A DNA stretch of 64,000 bases from Phycisphaerales bacterium AB-hyl4 (GCA_041821185.1 JBGUBD010000001.1:434001-498000); one strand, 5' to 3'; positions 26,344 to 34,861 are shown, counted from the first letter of the stretch. Numbers and translations: made by a program. Notes: generated by a model not told the origin, from the sequence alone.

Positions 26344-27558
26344 TTACGCGTAGGACGACGCTTGCACTTCGCCGCGGGCACGGCGGGCGGCGGCGCGCTC
26401 CTTGCCGAGCTTTTTCACAATGCCGCTGCTGCGCAGTTCCTCCAGCGGATCGACCGGCAGGCCGTTCGCCTTCCGCCACTTCGCCAGCGCGGGCGTCACG
26501 TCCGCCTCGTACGCCTGCTTCAAACATCGCTCGGCCGCGACAATGTCACCCGCGGCCTGCGCCTTGGCCAGCGCCTTGCGATCCACAATCTGCGCCTTGG
26601 CGAACAGCGACTGCGCCTCCATCACCGTTTGCACCATCGCTTCGAGCTTCGGCTTGAGGTTGTGCGACTGATCCACCATATACGCCACATCGGGCAGCTT
26701 CTTCAGATCACGTTCAAACGCGTATTGCGCGATCTGGTCGAAGATGCGGAACATCGCGTACGGGTCGATGCTGCCGAGCGTCAGGTCGTCGTCCGCGTAC
26801 TTGCGGTCGTTGAAGTGGAAGCCGCCGAGCATCCCTTCGTCCAGCAGGAACGCGACGATGTGCTCGATGTTCGCGCCGGGCAGGTGGTGGCCGGTGTCGA
26901 CGAGCACCTTGGCCTTCGTGCCCGCATGCCGGGCGAACGCCGCGGCCATGCCCCAGTCGGCGATGTCCGTGTGATAAAACGCCGGCTCGAACGGCTTGTA
27001 CTCAATCAGCAGCGTGCTGCCTCGCCACTGCTTGGCCATGCGGTCGTGAATTTTCTTCAGCGCCCCTTGCAGATCGCGCTTGCGGCGGTAGATCGAGTCC
27101 TGCCCCGGGTAGTTCGTGCCGTCGGCGAGCCACATCGTCATCAGCTTCGAGCCCACTGCCTTGCCGATGTCGATCGAGTCGTAGCTGTGCTTGATCGCCG
27201 CATCGCGGGCGGCCTTGTCCGGCGAGCAGAACGAGCCGAGTTTGTACGCCTGGTCCTGGAAAACGTTGGGGTTGATCGAGCCAACCTTGACGCCGTGCTT
27301 CTTCGCGAGCCTGGCGACCTTTTTCGGATCTTCACCGGGCTCGAAGTCCCAGAGCACATGCACCGCCACCGTCGGGCACGCCCCGGTAAGCTGATGTACC
27401 AGCCCGGCGTCGTGAAACTTCTCTTCCACGGTCGACGCGGCGGCGTCCTGGAAGAATTTGCCAAAGCGCGTGCCTGTGTCGGCGAAGCCCCACGAGGGGA
27501 GTTCGATGGCGAACTGGTCCAGGGCCGAGCGGATCTGTCGGATGTCTTTGTTGTTCAT
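26344..27558 (-). CDS. rhaI: L-rhamnose isomerase
   Basis: A 404-residue sugar isomerase of the Pseudomonas-type RhaI family. Metal-binding segments LLIEYKPFEPAFYHTDIADW, KVLVDTGHHLPGANIEHI and GGFHFNDRKYADDDLTLGS are all present on the TIM barrel. It converts L-rhamnose to L-rhamnulose in the cytoplasm, using a divalent metal. ATG at 27558 is chosen over a longer frame reaching 27618. With the FGGY kinase downstream on the same strand it suggests uptake of plant or algal deoxysugars, but no aldolase is in the window. Confidence 0.9.
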   Translation of the reverse strand: MNNKDIRQIRSALDQFAIELPSWGFADTGTRFGKFFQDAAASTVEEKFHDAGLVHQLTGACPTVAVHVLWDFEPGEDPKKVARLAKKHGVKVGSINPNVFQDQAYKLGSFCSPDKAARDAAIKHSYDSIDIGKAVGSKLMTMWLADGTNYPGQDSIYRRKRDLQGALKKIHDRMAKQWRGSTLLIEYKPFEPAFYHTDIADWGMAAAFARHAGTKAKVLVDTGHHLPGANIEHIVAFLLDEGMLGGFHFNDRKYADDDLTLGSIDPYAMFRIFDQIAQYAFERDLKKLPDVAYMVDQSHNLKPKLEAMVQTVMEAQSLFAKAQIVDRKALAKAQAAGDIVAAERCLKQAYEADVTPALAKWRKANGLPVDPLEELRSSGIVKKLGKERAAARRARGEVQASSYA

Positions 27559-27634
27559 GCCTAGAGTGTACAACAGATTTTCCGTATGTTGTGGGCACGA
27601 TACGGACACACGATGCACTCAAAGGAGACTGACC

Positions 27635-28159
27635 ATGAGCGACCTCAACGGCAAGCGCATTCTCATTTTCGTCGGAGACGATTACGAAGACCTCGAACTG
27701 CAATATCCCAAATATCGCCTGCTCGAAGCGGGCGCGGAAGTCGTCGTCGCGGGCGTGGAGGCAGGCAAAGTCCACCAGGGCAAACACGGCTACCCGCAGA
27801 AGGCCACCGCGGCTGTCCGCGATCTCAGCGCCAGCGATTTTCACGGCCTGGTCATCCCCGGCGGCTGGATGCCCGACAAGCTCCGCCGATACGACGAGGT
27901 GAAGGACATCACACGCGAGATACACGAAGCCGGCAAGTGCGTCGCATCGATCTGCCACGGTCCGTGGATCGACATCTCGTCGGGCATTGTTGAAGGAGCG
28001 ACCTACACGAGCACACCCGCGTTGACGGATGATCTGCGCAACGCCGGCGCGAAGTGGGTAGACCAGGAAGTGTGCGTGGATGGCAACCACGTGACCAGCC
28101 GTCGGCCGGACGACCTGCCGGCGTTCTGCCGAGCGATGCTTGAGGTGATGGGGGCGTGA
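27635..28159 (+). CDS. PfpI/DJ-1 superfamily protein
   Basis: A 174-residue protein of the glutamine-amidotransferase-like PfpI group. Key residues are the Glu in VGDDYEDLELQYPKYRL and the nucleophilic Cys-His pair in CVASICHGPWI (Cys near residue 108). ATG at 27635 follows AAAGGAGA. Members act as proteases, glyoxalases or deglycases; which applies cannot be told. It is divergent from the rhamnose isomerase and shares their 76-base gap as a promoter region. Confidence 0.88.
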   Translation: MSDLNGKRILIFVGDDYEDLELQYPKYRLLEAGAEVVVAGVEAGKVHQGKHGYPQKATAAVRDLSASDFHGLVIPGGWMPDKLRRYDEVKDITREIHEAGKCVASICHGPWIDISSGIVEGATYTSTPALTDDLRNAGAKWVDQEVCVDGNHVTSRRPDDLPAFCRAMLEVMGA

Positions 28160-28160
28160 G

Positions 28161-28303
28161 ATTTAATTGCTGATTTCTAATTGCTGATTGCAGATTGCTG
28201 ATTGCTGACGGGTGGGGACCCCCGGAATTCGCTGCGCTATATCCGTGGGCTTTAATGGGGGCTCTGTATTCCAATCAGCAATCAGCGATTAGAAATCAGC
28301 GAT
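28161..28303. repeat. Tandem-arm hairpin of TGATTGC units enclosing a REP-like copy
   Basis: The left arm (28161-28208) repeats TTGCTGA/TTTCTAA units and the right arm (28271-28303) repeats the complement CAGCAAT/CAGCGAT. Between them is a degenerate REP-like palindrome (28227-28253, ending ATCCGTGGGCTTT). It is the longest such element in the window and lies between converging genes. Confidence 0.78.
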
Positions 28304-28360
28304 AAAAAAACCCCCGGGCGGACCGCTCGTCACCCAAGAACCGAGCGGTCGCCACGGGGG
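28304..28360 (-). terminator. Rho-independent terminator of the ferritin-like gene
   Basis: On the minus strand a CCCCC/GGGGG-based stem with the inner pair CGACCGCTCG/CGAGCGGTCC is followed by seven T (28310-28304). It is a strong intrinsic terminator, 64 bases downstream of the minus-strand ferritin-like gene stop. Confidence 0.9.
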
Positions 28361-28423
28361 TTGCTCTCTCTCCACCTCCTGCGATCTCCACCTCCTTTGA
28401 TCGCTTTGCCTGCCGCAGTGCGC

Positions 28424-28933
28424 TTAAGCGGCGCGGGCCTGCGGGTTGATCTCGTCCTCAGCAAGGCTGGTGAGCTTCTTGTCGGTTTCGCCTTCTTCAT
28501 CGAGCGTCTGCTGAAGCAACTGGGCGCAATCCTGTCGGCCGAGGTGCTTCGCGAGCGTGCGCAGCGTGCCGTAGCTGGCAATCTCGTAGTGCTCGACGCG
28601 CTGAGCGGCGGCGATCATCGCGGCGTCTCGCACCTTCTCGTCACCCTTGGCGGAGATCATCTCGTCGCCCTCGGCGATCAGGCCCTTCATGGCCTGGCAG
28701 GTTTCGCGCTTCGGCTCAAGCTCACACTGGCGGAAGACCTGCTCAAGTCGGCTGATGTGGCCTTCGGTTTGCCGCTGATGTTCCTCAAACGCCTGCTTCA
28801 GGCCGGGCGACGTCGATGCCTCGGCCATCTTGTGCAACGCGGGCACGAGCCGGGTCTCGGCGTCGTAAATGTCCTGAAGCTGCTGCACAAACAAGTCATC
28901 CATCGATCGAAATTCACTGCTGAGTAATCCCAT
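28424..28933 (-). CDS. DUF892 (YciE/YciF-like) ferritin-like protein
   Basis: A 169-residue helical protein of the YciE/YciF (DUF892) family. MDDLFVQQLQDIYDAETRLV is the characteristic first helix with its Glu, and AAAQRVEHYEIASYGTLRTL is the ferritin-like third helix with Glu, His and Tyr ligands. These proteins form four-helix diiron-type bundles and respond to stress. ATG at 28933 follows AAAGGAG. A leader hairpin with a T run lies about 110 bases upstream. The gene ends in an intrinsic terminator. Confidence 0.88.
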   Translation of the reverse strand: MGLLSSEFRSMDDLFVQQLQDIYDAETRLVPALHKMAEASTSPGLKQAFEEHQRQTEGHISRLEQVFRQCELEPKRETCQAMKGLIAEGDEMISAKGDEKVRDAAMIAAAQRVEHYEIASYGTLRTLAKHLGRQDCAQLLQQTLDEEGETDKKLTSLAEDEINPQARAA

Positions 28934-29250
28934 GGCGAGGCTCCTTTTGACGGCGGGTCTGTAAAGGCTGCAACGGGCAGGCTGCGGGTTGCAATTTCGG
29001 TCACGCGATCCGGAGGGCAGCCCTGGCGAGGCCTGAAAAAACAAGCGGACCGGGTCGGCCCCGGAACACGACCCGGTCCGCATGAGGATTGGTTACAAAG
29101 CGCGTGCCAGGCTAAAGCGGGCCGTGTGAAATCGGTTTGCCAGCCCAAGGCTAGATGATGGCGGCGGATGAACGTGTCGTTGGGGGGCGGTTCATGGTAA
29201 AACGTGCAGCTTGAGGTAACGAATTCCCACACCGACCAGGACATGATCAC
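28934..29250. other. Divergent gap with leader hairpin between ferritin-like gene and apt
   Basis: 317 bases without a gene. The only clear structure is the 13-bp stem described at 29036-29081. No unmistakable promoter can be named for either gene. Confidence 0.5.
29036..29081 (-). terminator. Terminator-like hairpin in the leader of the ferritin-like gene
   Basis: GCGGACCGGGTCG (29045-29057) and CGACCCGGTCCGC (29069-29081) are perfect complements. Read on the minus strand the stem is followed by CTTGTTTTTT, as in an intrinsic terminator. It precedes the ferritin-like ATG by about 110 bases and no minus-strand gene lies upstream, so it may be an attenuator or the end of a small RNA. Confidence 0.6.
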
Positions 29251-29793
29251 ATGATCACGCCAACGGACGCCGGCATGGAACAACTTCATTCGCTGATTCG
29301 CGATGTGGCTGATTGGCCCAAGCCGGGCATCGTGTTCAAGGACATCACCCCCCTGCTGGCCGACCCGCGCGGGCTGGCGCTGGCGGTGGAGATGATGGCC
29401 AACCCGTTTCGCGGGCAGGGCATCGAGCTGGTGGTCGGCGCGGAGTCGCGGGGGTTCATCTTCGGCACGGCGATCGCGCAGGCGCTCTCGGCCGGCTTCG
29501 TGCCAATCCGCAAGCCCAACAAGCTGCCGCGCGAAACGCACCAGCTCACCTACGACCTTGAGTACGGGCAGGACACACTCGAGATCCACGCCGACGCCAT
29601 CGCCAAGGGCCAACGCGTCCTCATGGTCGACGACCTGCTGGCCACCGGTGGTACGATGAAGGCCTGCTGCGACCTGATCGACCGGCTCGGCGGCGAGATC
29701 GCCGGCGTGACCGTGCTGATCGAGCTGGACTTTCTTAAGGGTCGGCAGAAGCTCAAGCCTTACGACTCGGTGCATGCGGTGTTGACGTATTGA
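29251..29793 (+). CDS. apt: Adenine phosphoribosyltransferase
   Basis: A 180-residue enzyme of normal Apt size. WPKPGIVFKDITPLLADP is the family N-terminal signature, VGAESRGFIFG the adenine loop, and VLMVDDLLATGGTMKA the PRPP-binding motif. It makes AMP from adenine and PRPP in purine salvage. ATG at 29251 and at 29275 are both possible. Its stop overlaps the start of a tandem-arm hairpin, and the CPBP protease gene follows on the same strand. Confidence 0.95.
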   Translation: MITPTDAGMEQLHSLIRDVADWPKPGIVFKDITPLLADPRGLALAVEMMANPFRGQGIELVVGAESRGFIFGTAIAQALSAGFVPIRKPNKLPRETHQLTYDLEYGQDTLEIHADAIAKGQRVLMVDDLLATGGTMKACCDLIDRLGGEIAGVTVLIELDFLKGRQKLKPYDSVHAVLTY

Positions 29794-29911
29794 ATTTCGG
29801 ATTTGGAATTTCGGATTTCGAATTTGTTGGCTTCGGTAACAGCGTGAATACGTAGAGACGCCATGACGCGGTCGAATCGAAATCCGAAATCCGAAATCCG
29901 AAATTCCGATT
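29792..29911. repeat. Tandem-arm hairpin, GGATTTC/GAAATCC type
   Basis: The left arm (29792-29826) is made of TTTCGGA/TTTGGAA units; the right arm (29873-29911) is made of three CCGAAAT units. The right arm lies inside the first codons of the CPBP gene, so the repeat is read as protein there. Confidence 0.82.
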
Positions 29912-30687
29912 TCTCAACCTACTGGGAGCGGACGCACTGGCCGTTGCAGTCGCTCTATTTTCTGCTGCCGTTGATCATCGTGTATGAACTGGGCGTGGTG
30001 CTGCTGGCGGGGGAATATGACATCACGGCCAGGCGGCTGCTGCGCACGGGCTTTGAGTGGTTCGGTGTGACGGGCTACTACCTGCCGGGCCTGCTGGTGG
30101 TGGTGTTTCTCCTAAGTGCGCATTTCGTTCGGCGGGACCCGTGGGAACCCGAGCCGAAGCTGTGGGGCATGATGTGGGTTGAGTCGCTGGCGCTGGCGGT
30201 GCCGCTGTTCGTGTTCACGCTGGTACTGTTTCGCGAACCGGTGGCGCAGTGGATGCTCTCGGCGGTCGAGCCGGGGGCGCTTACAGCCAAAGACGGCGTG
30301 CTGGTTATTCCCGACTGGTCAACGGGCGTGGTGTTTTCGATCGGCGCGGGAATTTATGAAGAGTTGCTGTTTCGCCTGATCGCCATTGCGCTGCTGCACC
30401 TGCTGCTGGTGGACCTGCTCGGGCTGCCGGAGCATATCGGCGCGGTAGCGGCGGTGGTGATCTCGGCGGTGGCGTTTGCGCTGTACCACTTCCCCGAGCC
30501 GAACCCATGGCATTGGGAAGCGTTCGTGGCAGGCTTCGATACGGGGCGGTTCATCTTCTACACGGTAGCGGGCGTTTATCTTGCAGCGGTGTACGTGCTG
30601 CGCGGGTTCGGCATTGTCGCAGCCACGCATGCGATGTACGACGTGTTCGTCGTGACGGCACTGTTCATGGTGCACGAAACGGTGTGA
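29863..30687 (+). CDS. CPBP intramembrane metalloprotease
   Basis: A 274-residue integral membrane protein with six or seven hydrophobic helices. The CPBP/CAAX-like active-site motifs are IYEELLFRLIAIALL (Glu-Glu-x-x-x-Arg, residues about 164-178), VAFALYHFPEPN (His) and VAATHAMYDVF (His). Members cleave membrane-embedded proteins or process bacteriocin-like peptides. The first 16 residues (SNRNPKSEIRNSDF) are encoded by a CCGAAAT tandem repeat and are unlikely to be original family sequence; no better downstream start exists. It follows apt by 69 bases. Confidence 0.8.
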   Translation: MTRSNRNPKSEIRNSDFSTYWERTHWPLQSLYFLLPLIIVYELGVVLLAGEYDITARRLLRTGFEWFGVTGYYLPGLLVVVFLLSAHFVRRDPWEPEPKLWGMMWVESLALAVPLFVFTLVLFREPVAQWMLSAVEPGALTAKDGVLVIPDWSTGVVFSIGAGIYEELLFRLIAIALLHLLLVDLLGLPEHIGAVAAVVISAVAFALYHFPEPNPWHWEAFVAGFDTGRFIFYTVAGVYLAAVYVLRGFGIVAATHAMYDVFVVTALFMVHETV

Positions 30688-30779
30688 GATCGACCAACAT
30701 TTCCCTTGAAACGAGCGGACAACGCGGGCATGCTGGAGGGTGAAATAAGCGGGGGAGTCCCCCCGGAGTCCCCCGGCCC

Positions 30780-30812
30780 CCCACGGATTCGCTGCGCTAC
30801 ATCCGTGGGCTT
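30780..30812. repeat. REP-like palindrome (copy 5)
   Basis: CCCACGGAT (30780-30788) and ATCCGTGGG (30801-30809) enclose TCGCTGCGCTAC, the reverse complement of the loop in copy 1. It lies in the gap behind the CPBP gene. Confidence 0.85.
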
Positions 30813-30839
30813 TGTGGTTGGATGTTGAAAGGCGTGGGT

Positions 30840-31298
30840 ATGTCGTTGCGTGAAGAAGAAGAGGTTGTGGCGGGCCCGTCGGCGGTGGAGGAATTTGACG
30901 CGTCGACGCAGGCGTCGTCGTTCGGGCCGACACATCCGCTGTACCAGGTGGGGTCGACGGTGGCGTCGACATCGGTGTGTTCTATCGCGGTGGTGCAGTT
31001 GCTGCTGGCGATGCTGGCGGTGGTGCTGCTGGGGCCGTTGGTGGTGGGGATTTACAACCGGCTGGAGGAGCCGTTGCCCCGGCTGACGACGTGGGTGCTG
31101 GCCATGCCGCCGACGGTGGTGTTCGTGCTGCTGGTGTTGCTGATGGTGGGGCTGGTGGCGAAAGAGTGCCTGATGCGGAACAAGGTGTTGACGCTGGCGA
31201 TCAACGCTGGGTTCGTGCTGGTGTCGCTGATCTGGATGCCGCTGCTGGTGCGGGCGTTGTATACGCCGTTAGTGGACCTGGCACAGATGATTGAGTGA
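30840..31298 (+). CDS. Small integral membrane protein
   Basis: A 152-residue protein. An acidic N-terminal region (LREEEEVVAGPSAVEEF) precedes three hydrophobic helices: VVQLLLAMLAVVLLGPLVVG, PTVVFVLLVLLMVGLVA and AINAGFVLVSLIWMPLLVRA. No domain is recognised. ATG at 30840 is chosen over 30822. Codons ending in G are unusually frequent (runs of GTG and CTG), unlike the C-rich third positions of most neighbours, which may reflect its helix composition. Confidence 0.6.
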   Translation: MSLREEEEVVAGPSAVEEFDASTQASSFGPTHPLYQVGSTVASTSVCSIAVVQLLLAMLAVVLLGPLVVGIYNRLEEPLPRLTTWVLAMPPTVVFVLLVLLMVGLVAKECLMRNKVLTLAINAGFVLVSLIWMPLLVRALYTPLVDLAQMIE

Positions 31299-31309
31299 AT
31301 GAGGCGTTC

Positions 31310-31390
31310 GCGTTCCTAATCCTACTCCAAGTTCCTATTCCTGATCGCAAAGCGGAGAGGGGAATTGGATTAGGATTAAGAGTAGGAGAG
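31310..31390. repeat. Tandem-arm hairpin, TCCTA/TAGGA type
   Basis: The left arm (31310-31344) repeats TTCCTAATCC and CTATTCC units; the right arm (31360-31390) has the complementary GGATTAGGATTAAGAGTAGG run. It lies between converging genes. Confidence 0.72.
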
Positions 31391-31415
31391 GGGCACGCTC
31401 CGCGGTGCTTCGCGG

Positions 31416-32012
31416 CTAACTTGGGGCGGATGGGGGCGGGGAACAGCGAATCACGCGGCGGTCGGTGACGATGGTGTTGACGCGGCGGTCGGTGGGTTCG
31501 GTGGGGATGTGGGGGACGATCTGCATTTCGAAGGCCAACGCGATGATGACACCGGTGTGGTGCTGGGCGAGGTAGCGGTCGTAGTAGCCGCCGCCCATGC
31601 CCATGCGTTCGCCGTGCTCGGTGAGCGCCACCGCCGGGGTGAGGCAGACGTCGGGTGTGTCGGTGAAGGGGCTCGGGTGAGCGGGCGCGGGAATGCCGTA
31701 GCGGCCGGGGGTGAGGTGGTCGAGGCTGGTGATGTGGTGGGCTTCGAGTCGGCCCGGGCCGGCGATGAAGGGGACGGCGACAGTGATATCGCGCTCCAGC
31801 AGCGCTGCGAGCAGCGGGCGGGTGTCGACCTCGCGTTCGATGGAAACGTAGACGAATGCGGAGCGTGCCTCTTCAAGTTCGGGCAGGTCGAGGGCGCGGG
31901 CGGTGATGGCCTGCGACCATGTCGCGACATCGTCGGCGGACAGTACGGCCCGCTTCGCGAGCATCGTTCGCCGGAGCACGGCCTTGGCTTGGGTGGTGGC
32001 GTCGGCGGTCAT
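31416..32012 (-). CDS. 5-formyltetrahydrofolate cyclo-ligase
   Basis: A 198-residue protein with the family signature ERMGMGGGYYDRYLAQ in the C-terminal third and the N-terminal Lys/Arg helix AVLRRTMLAKRAVLSADD. It converts 5-formyl-THF to 5,10-methenyl-THF with ATP in folate metabolism. ATG at 32012 precedes MTADATTQ; the frame continues upstream only through a palindrome. The gene is downstream of the SpoIID-like gene on the same strand, separated by a perfect palindrome. Confidence 0.92.
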   Translation of the reverse strand: MTADATTQAKAVLRRTMLAKRAVLSADDVATWSQAITARALDLPELEEARSAFVYVSIEREVDTRPLLAALLERDITVAVPFIAGPGRLEAHHITSLDHLTPGRYGIPAPAHPSPFTDTPDVCLTPAVALTEHGERMGMGGGYYDRYLAQHHTGVIIALAFEMQIVPHIPTEPTDRRVNTIVTDRRVIRCSPPPSAPS

Positions 32013-32042
32013 GGGGCGAATTGTATCGCGATGGTGATGATC

Positions 32043-32096
32043 GCACGCCACCATAACGCCCAGGCATGGCCATGCCTGGGCGTTATGGTGGCGTGC
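32043..32096. repeat. Perfect 54-base palindrome
   Basis: The left half starts GCACGCCACCATAACGCCCA and continues GGCATGG; the right half is its exact reverse complement, so each arm is 27 bases with no mismatch. The centre ATGGCCAT is shared with REP-like copies at 50356 and 54511. It fills the gap between the SpoIID-like stop (3 bases away) and the cyclo-ligase start. Confidence 0.92.
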
Positions 32097-32098
32097 AC

Positions 32099-33472
32099 TT
32101 AATACATTCGGCGAAGCTCGGCGTCGGGGTAGTAGTGGCGGACGATGTCGCGGCCGGTGTAGCCGCGGCTGGCCATGCCTTGAGCGCCCCATTGACACAT
32201 GCCCGCCCCGTGGCCGAAGCCGCGACCGTCGGTGAAGGTGATCTGGCTGCCCTGCATGCGAACTTCGACGTGGCTGGAGAGCAGTTGCTGCTCGCGCGGC
32301 ACGGGGCCGCGGTCGGGGTGAGCGAAGTTGCAGGCAAAGCGAAAGTGCTCGGCCGCGAGGGGGTACGTTCGGCCGATGCGGTCGGTCACCTCGAAACGTG
32401 CCGGTCGGCCGGCGATGCTGCGATGGCTTAGCCGAACGCTGCGCAGGCCGTCGAGCGAAGCGACGGCGTTGCGATTGGCTCGGCCCCAGGCGGCGATGCG
32501 GTCGGCCAGTTCGTCGGCGTTGCGATGTACCGGTCCCCAGCGGTGGTTCGGGCTTGGGCGACAGTGGTCGCACGTTACGCCGCCGCGCAGCGGGGTGATG
32601 CCCACCGCTTGCTGGAAGTGGGGAAAGGCGCTGGTGGCGGTTTGTGTGAGGCCGCCGCAGGCGCTGGAGTAGAAGCCGGGGACGACAGCGCCCTGATGGG
32701 TGAGGACCATGCCGCGGGTCATGCGTGTGGCGTCGATGGCGCGGGGGTTGGTGCCCGTGCCGCCATAGACCTGACTGGCGGTGGTGGCTTGGATATCGTA
32801 ATGCCGGTCGGCGTTGACGCGCCGCTCGAACAGGGCGTACGACCGGGCGGCGATGGCCTGGGCGACAAACGCTTCGAGTTGCCAGTTGGGGAACAGCTCG
32901 CGTTCGAGCACGCCGGGCAGGTAGGCTTCCATGGGCACATGGTTGACGACATCGAACATGCCGGTCGGCTGCCCGTCGCTGCCCGCGAGCGCGACGAGGG
33001 CGAACGTGCCGGGGTAGCGATGCTCGCCGAGGCGGATATCCGTGCCGTAGCCGGTGCTCAGGTGAAACGCGCCGGCACGCCAGGCGAGGCTGCGGCCGCT
33101 GCCATCTTGAAAACGAAAGCGCTGGCCATCGTGGGCCACGGTGACCGGCGAGGTGAAACGGCGTGCCGCGGCGGGGTCGGGCTCGCCGGTGCTCATCAGC
33201 GGGGCGATCGTGATCGTCCGCACGCTGTCGAACTCAGCTCGCTCGGCCTGCACCTTCACGCGCACGCGCATGGTCGGCTCGGCCTGAACGTCGCCGGTCC
33301 GCGGCAAGCGCGACACCACAGGCTCCGACGGCAACACCAGCCCCCCCACGCCCGGCCGCGCGGTGGACGACGTCCGCGACCGCTCGCCGGCCGACTCCTG
33401 CGCCGGCGGCTGACAGCCCACCAGCACCAACAACCCCAGCACCGCCAGCATCCCCATGTACGACAATCGCAT
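32099..33472 (-). CDS. SpoIID/LytB-domain lipoprotein
   Basis: A 457-residue protein with a lipobox (LLVLVGC, Cys near residue 20), so probably an anchored lipoprotein. The SpoIID domain is seen in the segment VVNHVPMEAYLPGVLERELF, then AFVAQAIAARSYAL, GFYSSACGG and GRGFGHGAGMCQWGAQGMA. In Firmicutes SpoIID is a lytic transglycosylase acting on denuded peptidoglycan; here a cell-wall remodelling role is inferred. The linker after the signal is Ser/Thr/Pro rich. Confidence 0.88.
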   Translation of the reverse strand: MRLSYMGMLAVLGLLVLVGCQPPAQESAGERSRTSSTARPGVGGLVLPSEPVVSRLPRTGDVQAEPTMRVRVKVQAERAEFDSVRTITIAPLMSTGEPDPAAARRFTSPVTVAHDGQRFRFQDGSGRSLAWRAGAFHLSTGYGTDIRLGEHRYPGTFALVALAGSDGQPTGMFDVVNHVPMEAYLPGVLERELFPNWQLEAFVAQAIAARSYALFERRVNADRHYDIQATTASQVYGGTGTNPRAIDATRMTRGMVLTHQGAVVPGFYSSACGGLTQTATSAFPHFQQAVGITPLRGGVTCDHCRPSPNHRWGPVHRNADELADRIAAWGRANRNAVASLDGLRSVRLSHRSIAGRPARFEVTDRIGRTYPLAAEHFRFACNFAHPDRGPVPREQQLLSSHVEVRMQGSQITFTDGRGFGHGAGMCQWGAQGMASRGYTGRDIVRHYYPDAELRRMY

Positions 33473-33562
33473 CCGGCAACCTCCCTGTTACGGATCAGAG
33501 CCGCAGTATAACCGGGGCGACGCGGTTCCGGGGTCGGGCAACGGGGTTCGGAAATGGGGGAT

Positions 33563-33595
33563 CACCCACAGATTCGCCGTGCAACATCGGTGAGC
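33563..33595. repeat. Degenerate REP-like palindrome (copy 6)
   Basis: ATCACCCACAGATTCGCCGT followed by GCAACATCGGTGAGCC aligns with copy 5 with about eight substitutions, and the stem is weakened. It appears to be a decaying member of the family. Confidence 0.55.
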
Positions 33596-33649
33596 CCTCT
33601 CGTTTTACGCGAGAGCTCGCGCAGCGGACGGTTGACACACGAATCGCAT

Positions 33650-34681
33650 TCACTCAATGCGGACCTCAAGGTCGCCATCGCCTGGTCCGGCGTTTTGCAC
33701 GACGGGGTCACCCAACTCGGCACGGATCACCAGGTCCGCGCCGCCGCCGTTGCCCGAATGAGGCAGGGGAATGTCTTCCAGTTCGAAGGGGATGCGCAGC
33801 GTTCGATTTTCCGATCGGAACGTCAGCATGATCTTGCCATCCTCGGGTAGTTCGAGTTGGTAGAACTGCTGATGCCGATCGCCGTGTCGGCCCGTGCCGC
33901 GCGATTGGGCGTGAACCTCCTGATCATCCGTTCGGAAGAAGCGAACGTCCGTCAGCAGCGAAGCCAGTTCGGCGTTCATCTGGAGGCGAGAGCGGTTGTT
34001 GTTCTGCTCAAAGCTGAACTGCAACTCGCTGCCGGGGAAGTTGGCGATGTGTACGCGCTTGCCGAGCACCTCTTTGATGGGGCTAAGCACAGCGTGACGC
34101 GGCTCGCCCATGGGGATGCTCACTTCAATCGAGCCGACGACTCGGCGGATACGGTTGGCGGGCTGTTTGGGCGGCGTGACTTGGATGTTGACACTGAAGC
34201 GAGGCGACTGATGGCCGTGCTGATGGTGATGGATGATCTGTTCACCGGTCATGCGATGCTGGTGGTTCAGCTCTTCGCCGGTGTCGGTGACCATGCTGTC
34301 GATGGTGAGGTTGCGATACGAACGCGGGATGAACGCCGGGTCATAAAAGACGTTGAGGTTCAGCCCCATGTTATTTTGTTCATTGCGGACGTTGCCGTCG
34401 TCGTCGAAGTGCACGTGGCTGTTGATGTTGAAAGAGTTGGGCGACACGCGGAAGTAGTCGAGCAACTCGTCATCAGACATTTCGTTTTCGTTCTCGGCTT
34501 TGCCCGCGTCGGCGTCCTGCGGCGCGTCGTCTGGCGATGTGGACGCCGCCGCGGGTGGCAGTTCGGTTTCAACGTCGTCCGCGAGGGCGGGCGTGATGAA
34601 GGATGTGGGAATCGCGAATGCGATCGCCATGCCCCAGCCGACCAGCCGTGCGGTGTGGTGGTGTTGACGCCGTGCGTTCAT
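33650..34681 (-). CDS. Secreted His/Asp-rich hypothetical protein
   Basis: A 343-residue protein with a signal peptide (hydrophobic LVGWGMAIAFAIPTSFITPALA, cleavage near ALADD). After an acidic linker (residues about 35-70) the mature domain contains HHHQHGHQSPRFSVNIQVTP in its middle, a cluster of histidines that could bind metal. The rest is beta-strand rich (NRIRRVVGSIEVSIPMG, KIMLTFRSENRTLRIPFEL). No family is recognised. ATG at 34681 follows AGAAGGGG. It lies next to a probable zinc-response cluster, so a link to metals is possible but not shown. Confidence 0.6.
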   Translation of the reverse strand: MNARRQHHHTARLVGWGMAIAFAIPTSFITPALADDVETELPPAAASTSPDDAPQDADAGKAENENEMSDDELLDYFRVSPNSFNINSHVHFDDDGNVRNEQNNMGLNLNVFYDPAFIPRSYRNLTIDSMVTDTGEELNHQHRMTGEQIIHHHQHGHQSPRFSVNIQVTPPKQPANRIRRVVGSIEVSIPMGEPRHAVLSPIKEVLGKRVHIANFPGSELQFSFEQNNNRSRLQMNAELASLLTDVRFFRTDDQEVHAQSRGTGRHGDRHQQFYQLELPEDGKIMLTFRSENRTLRIPFELEDIPLPHSGNGGGADLVIRAELGDPVVQNAGPGDGDLEVRIE

Positions 34682-34861
34682 GTGCTCGCCCCTTCTGAAA
34701 AGCAGATTGTGATGTCGAATGGTGTTGGAATTGCCCCGTTCATGCGCCCGCGGGGGCGCTTGGCTCATACAGTAGCGTGACGGGTGGACAAGGGCCACTC
34801 GTTTCCCTTTTTGTCCATCGTGGGAATGCGTTCATGGCCGCCCTCGGCGGCCGCGGCGGCA

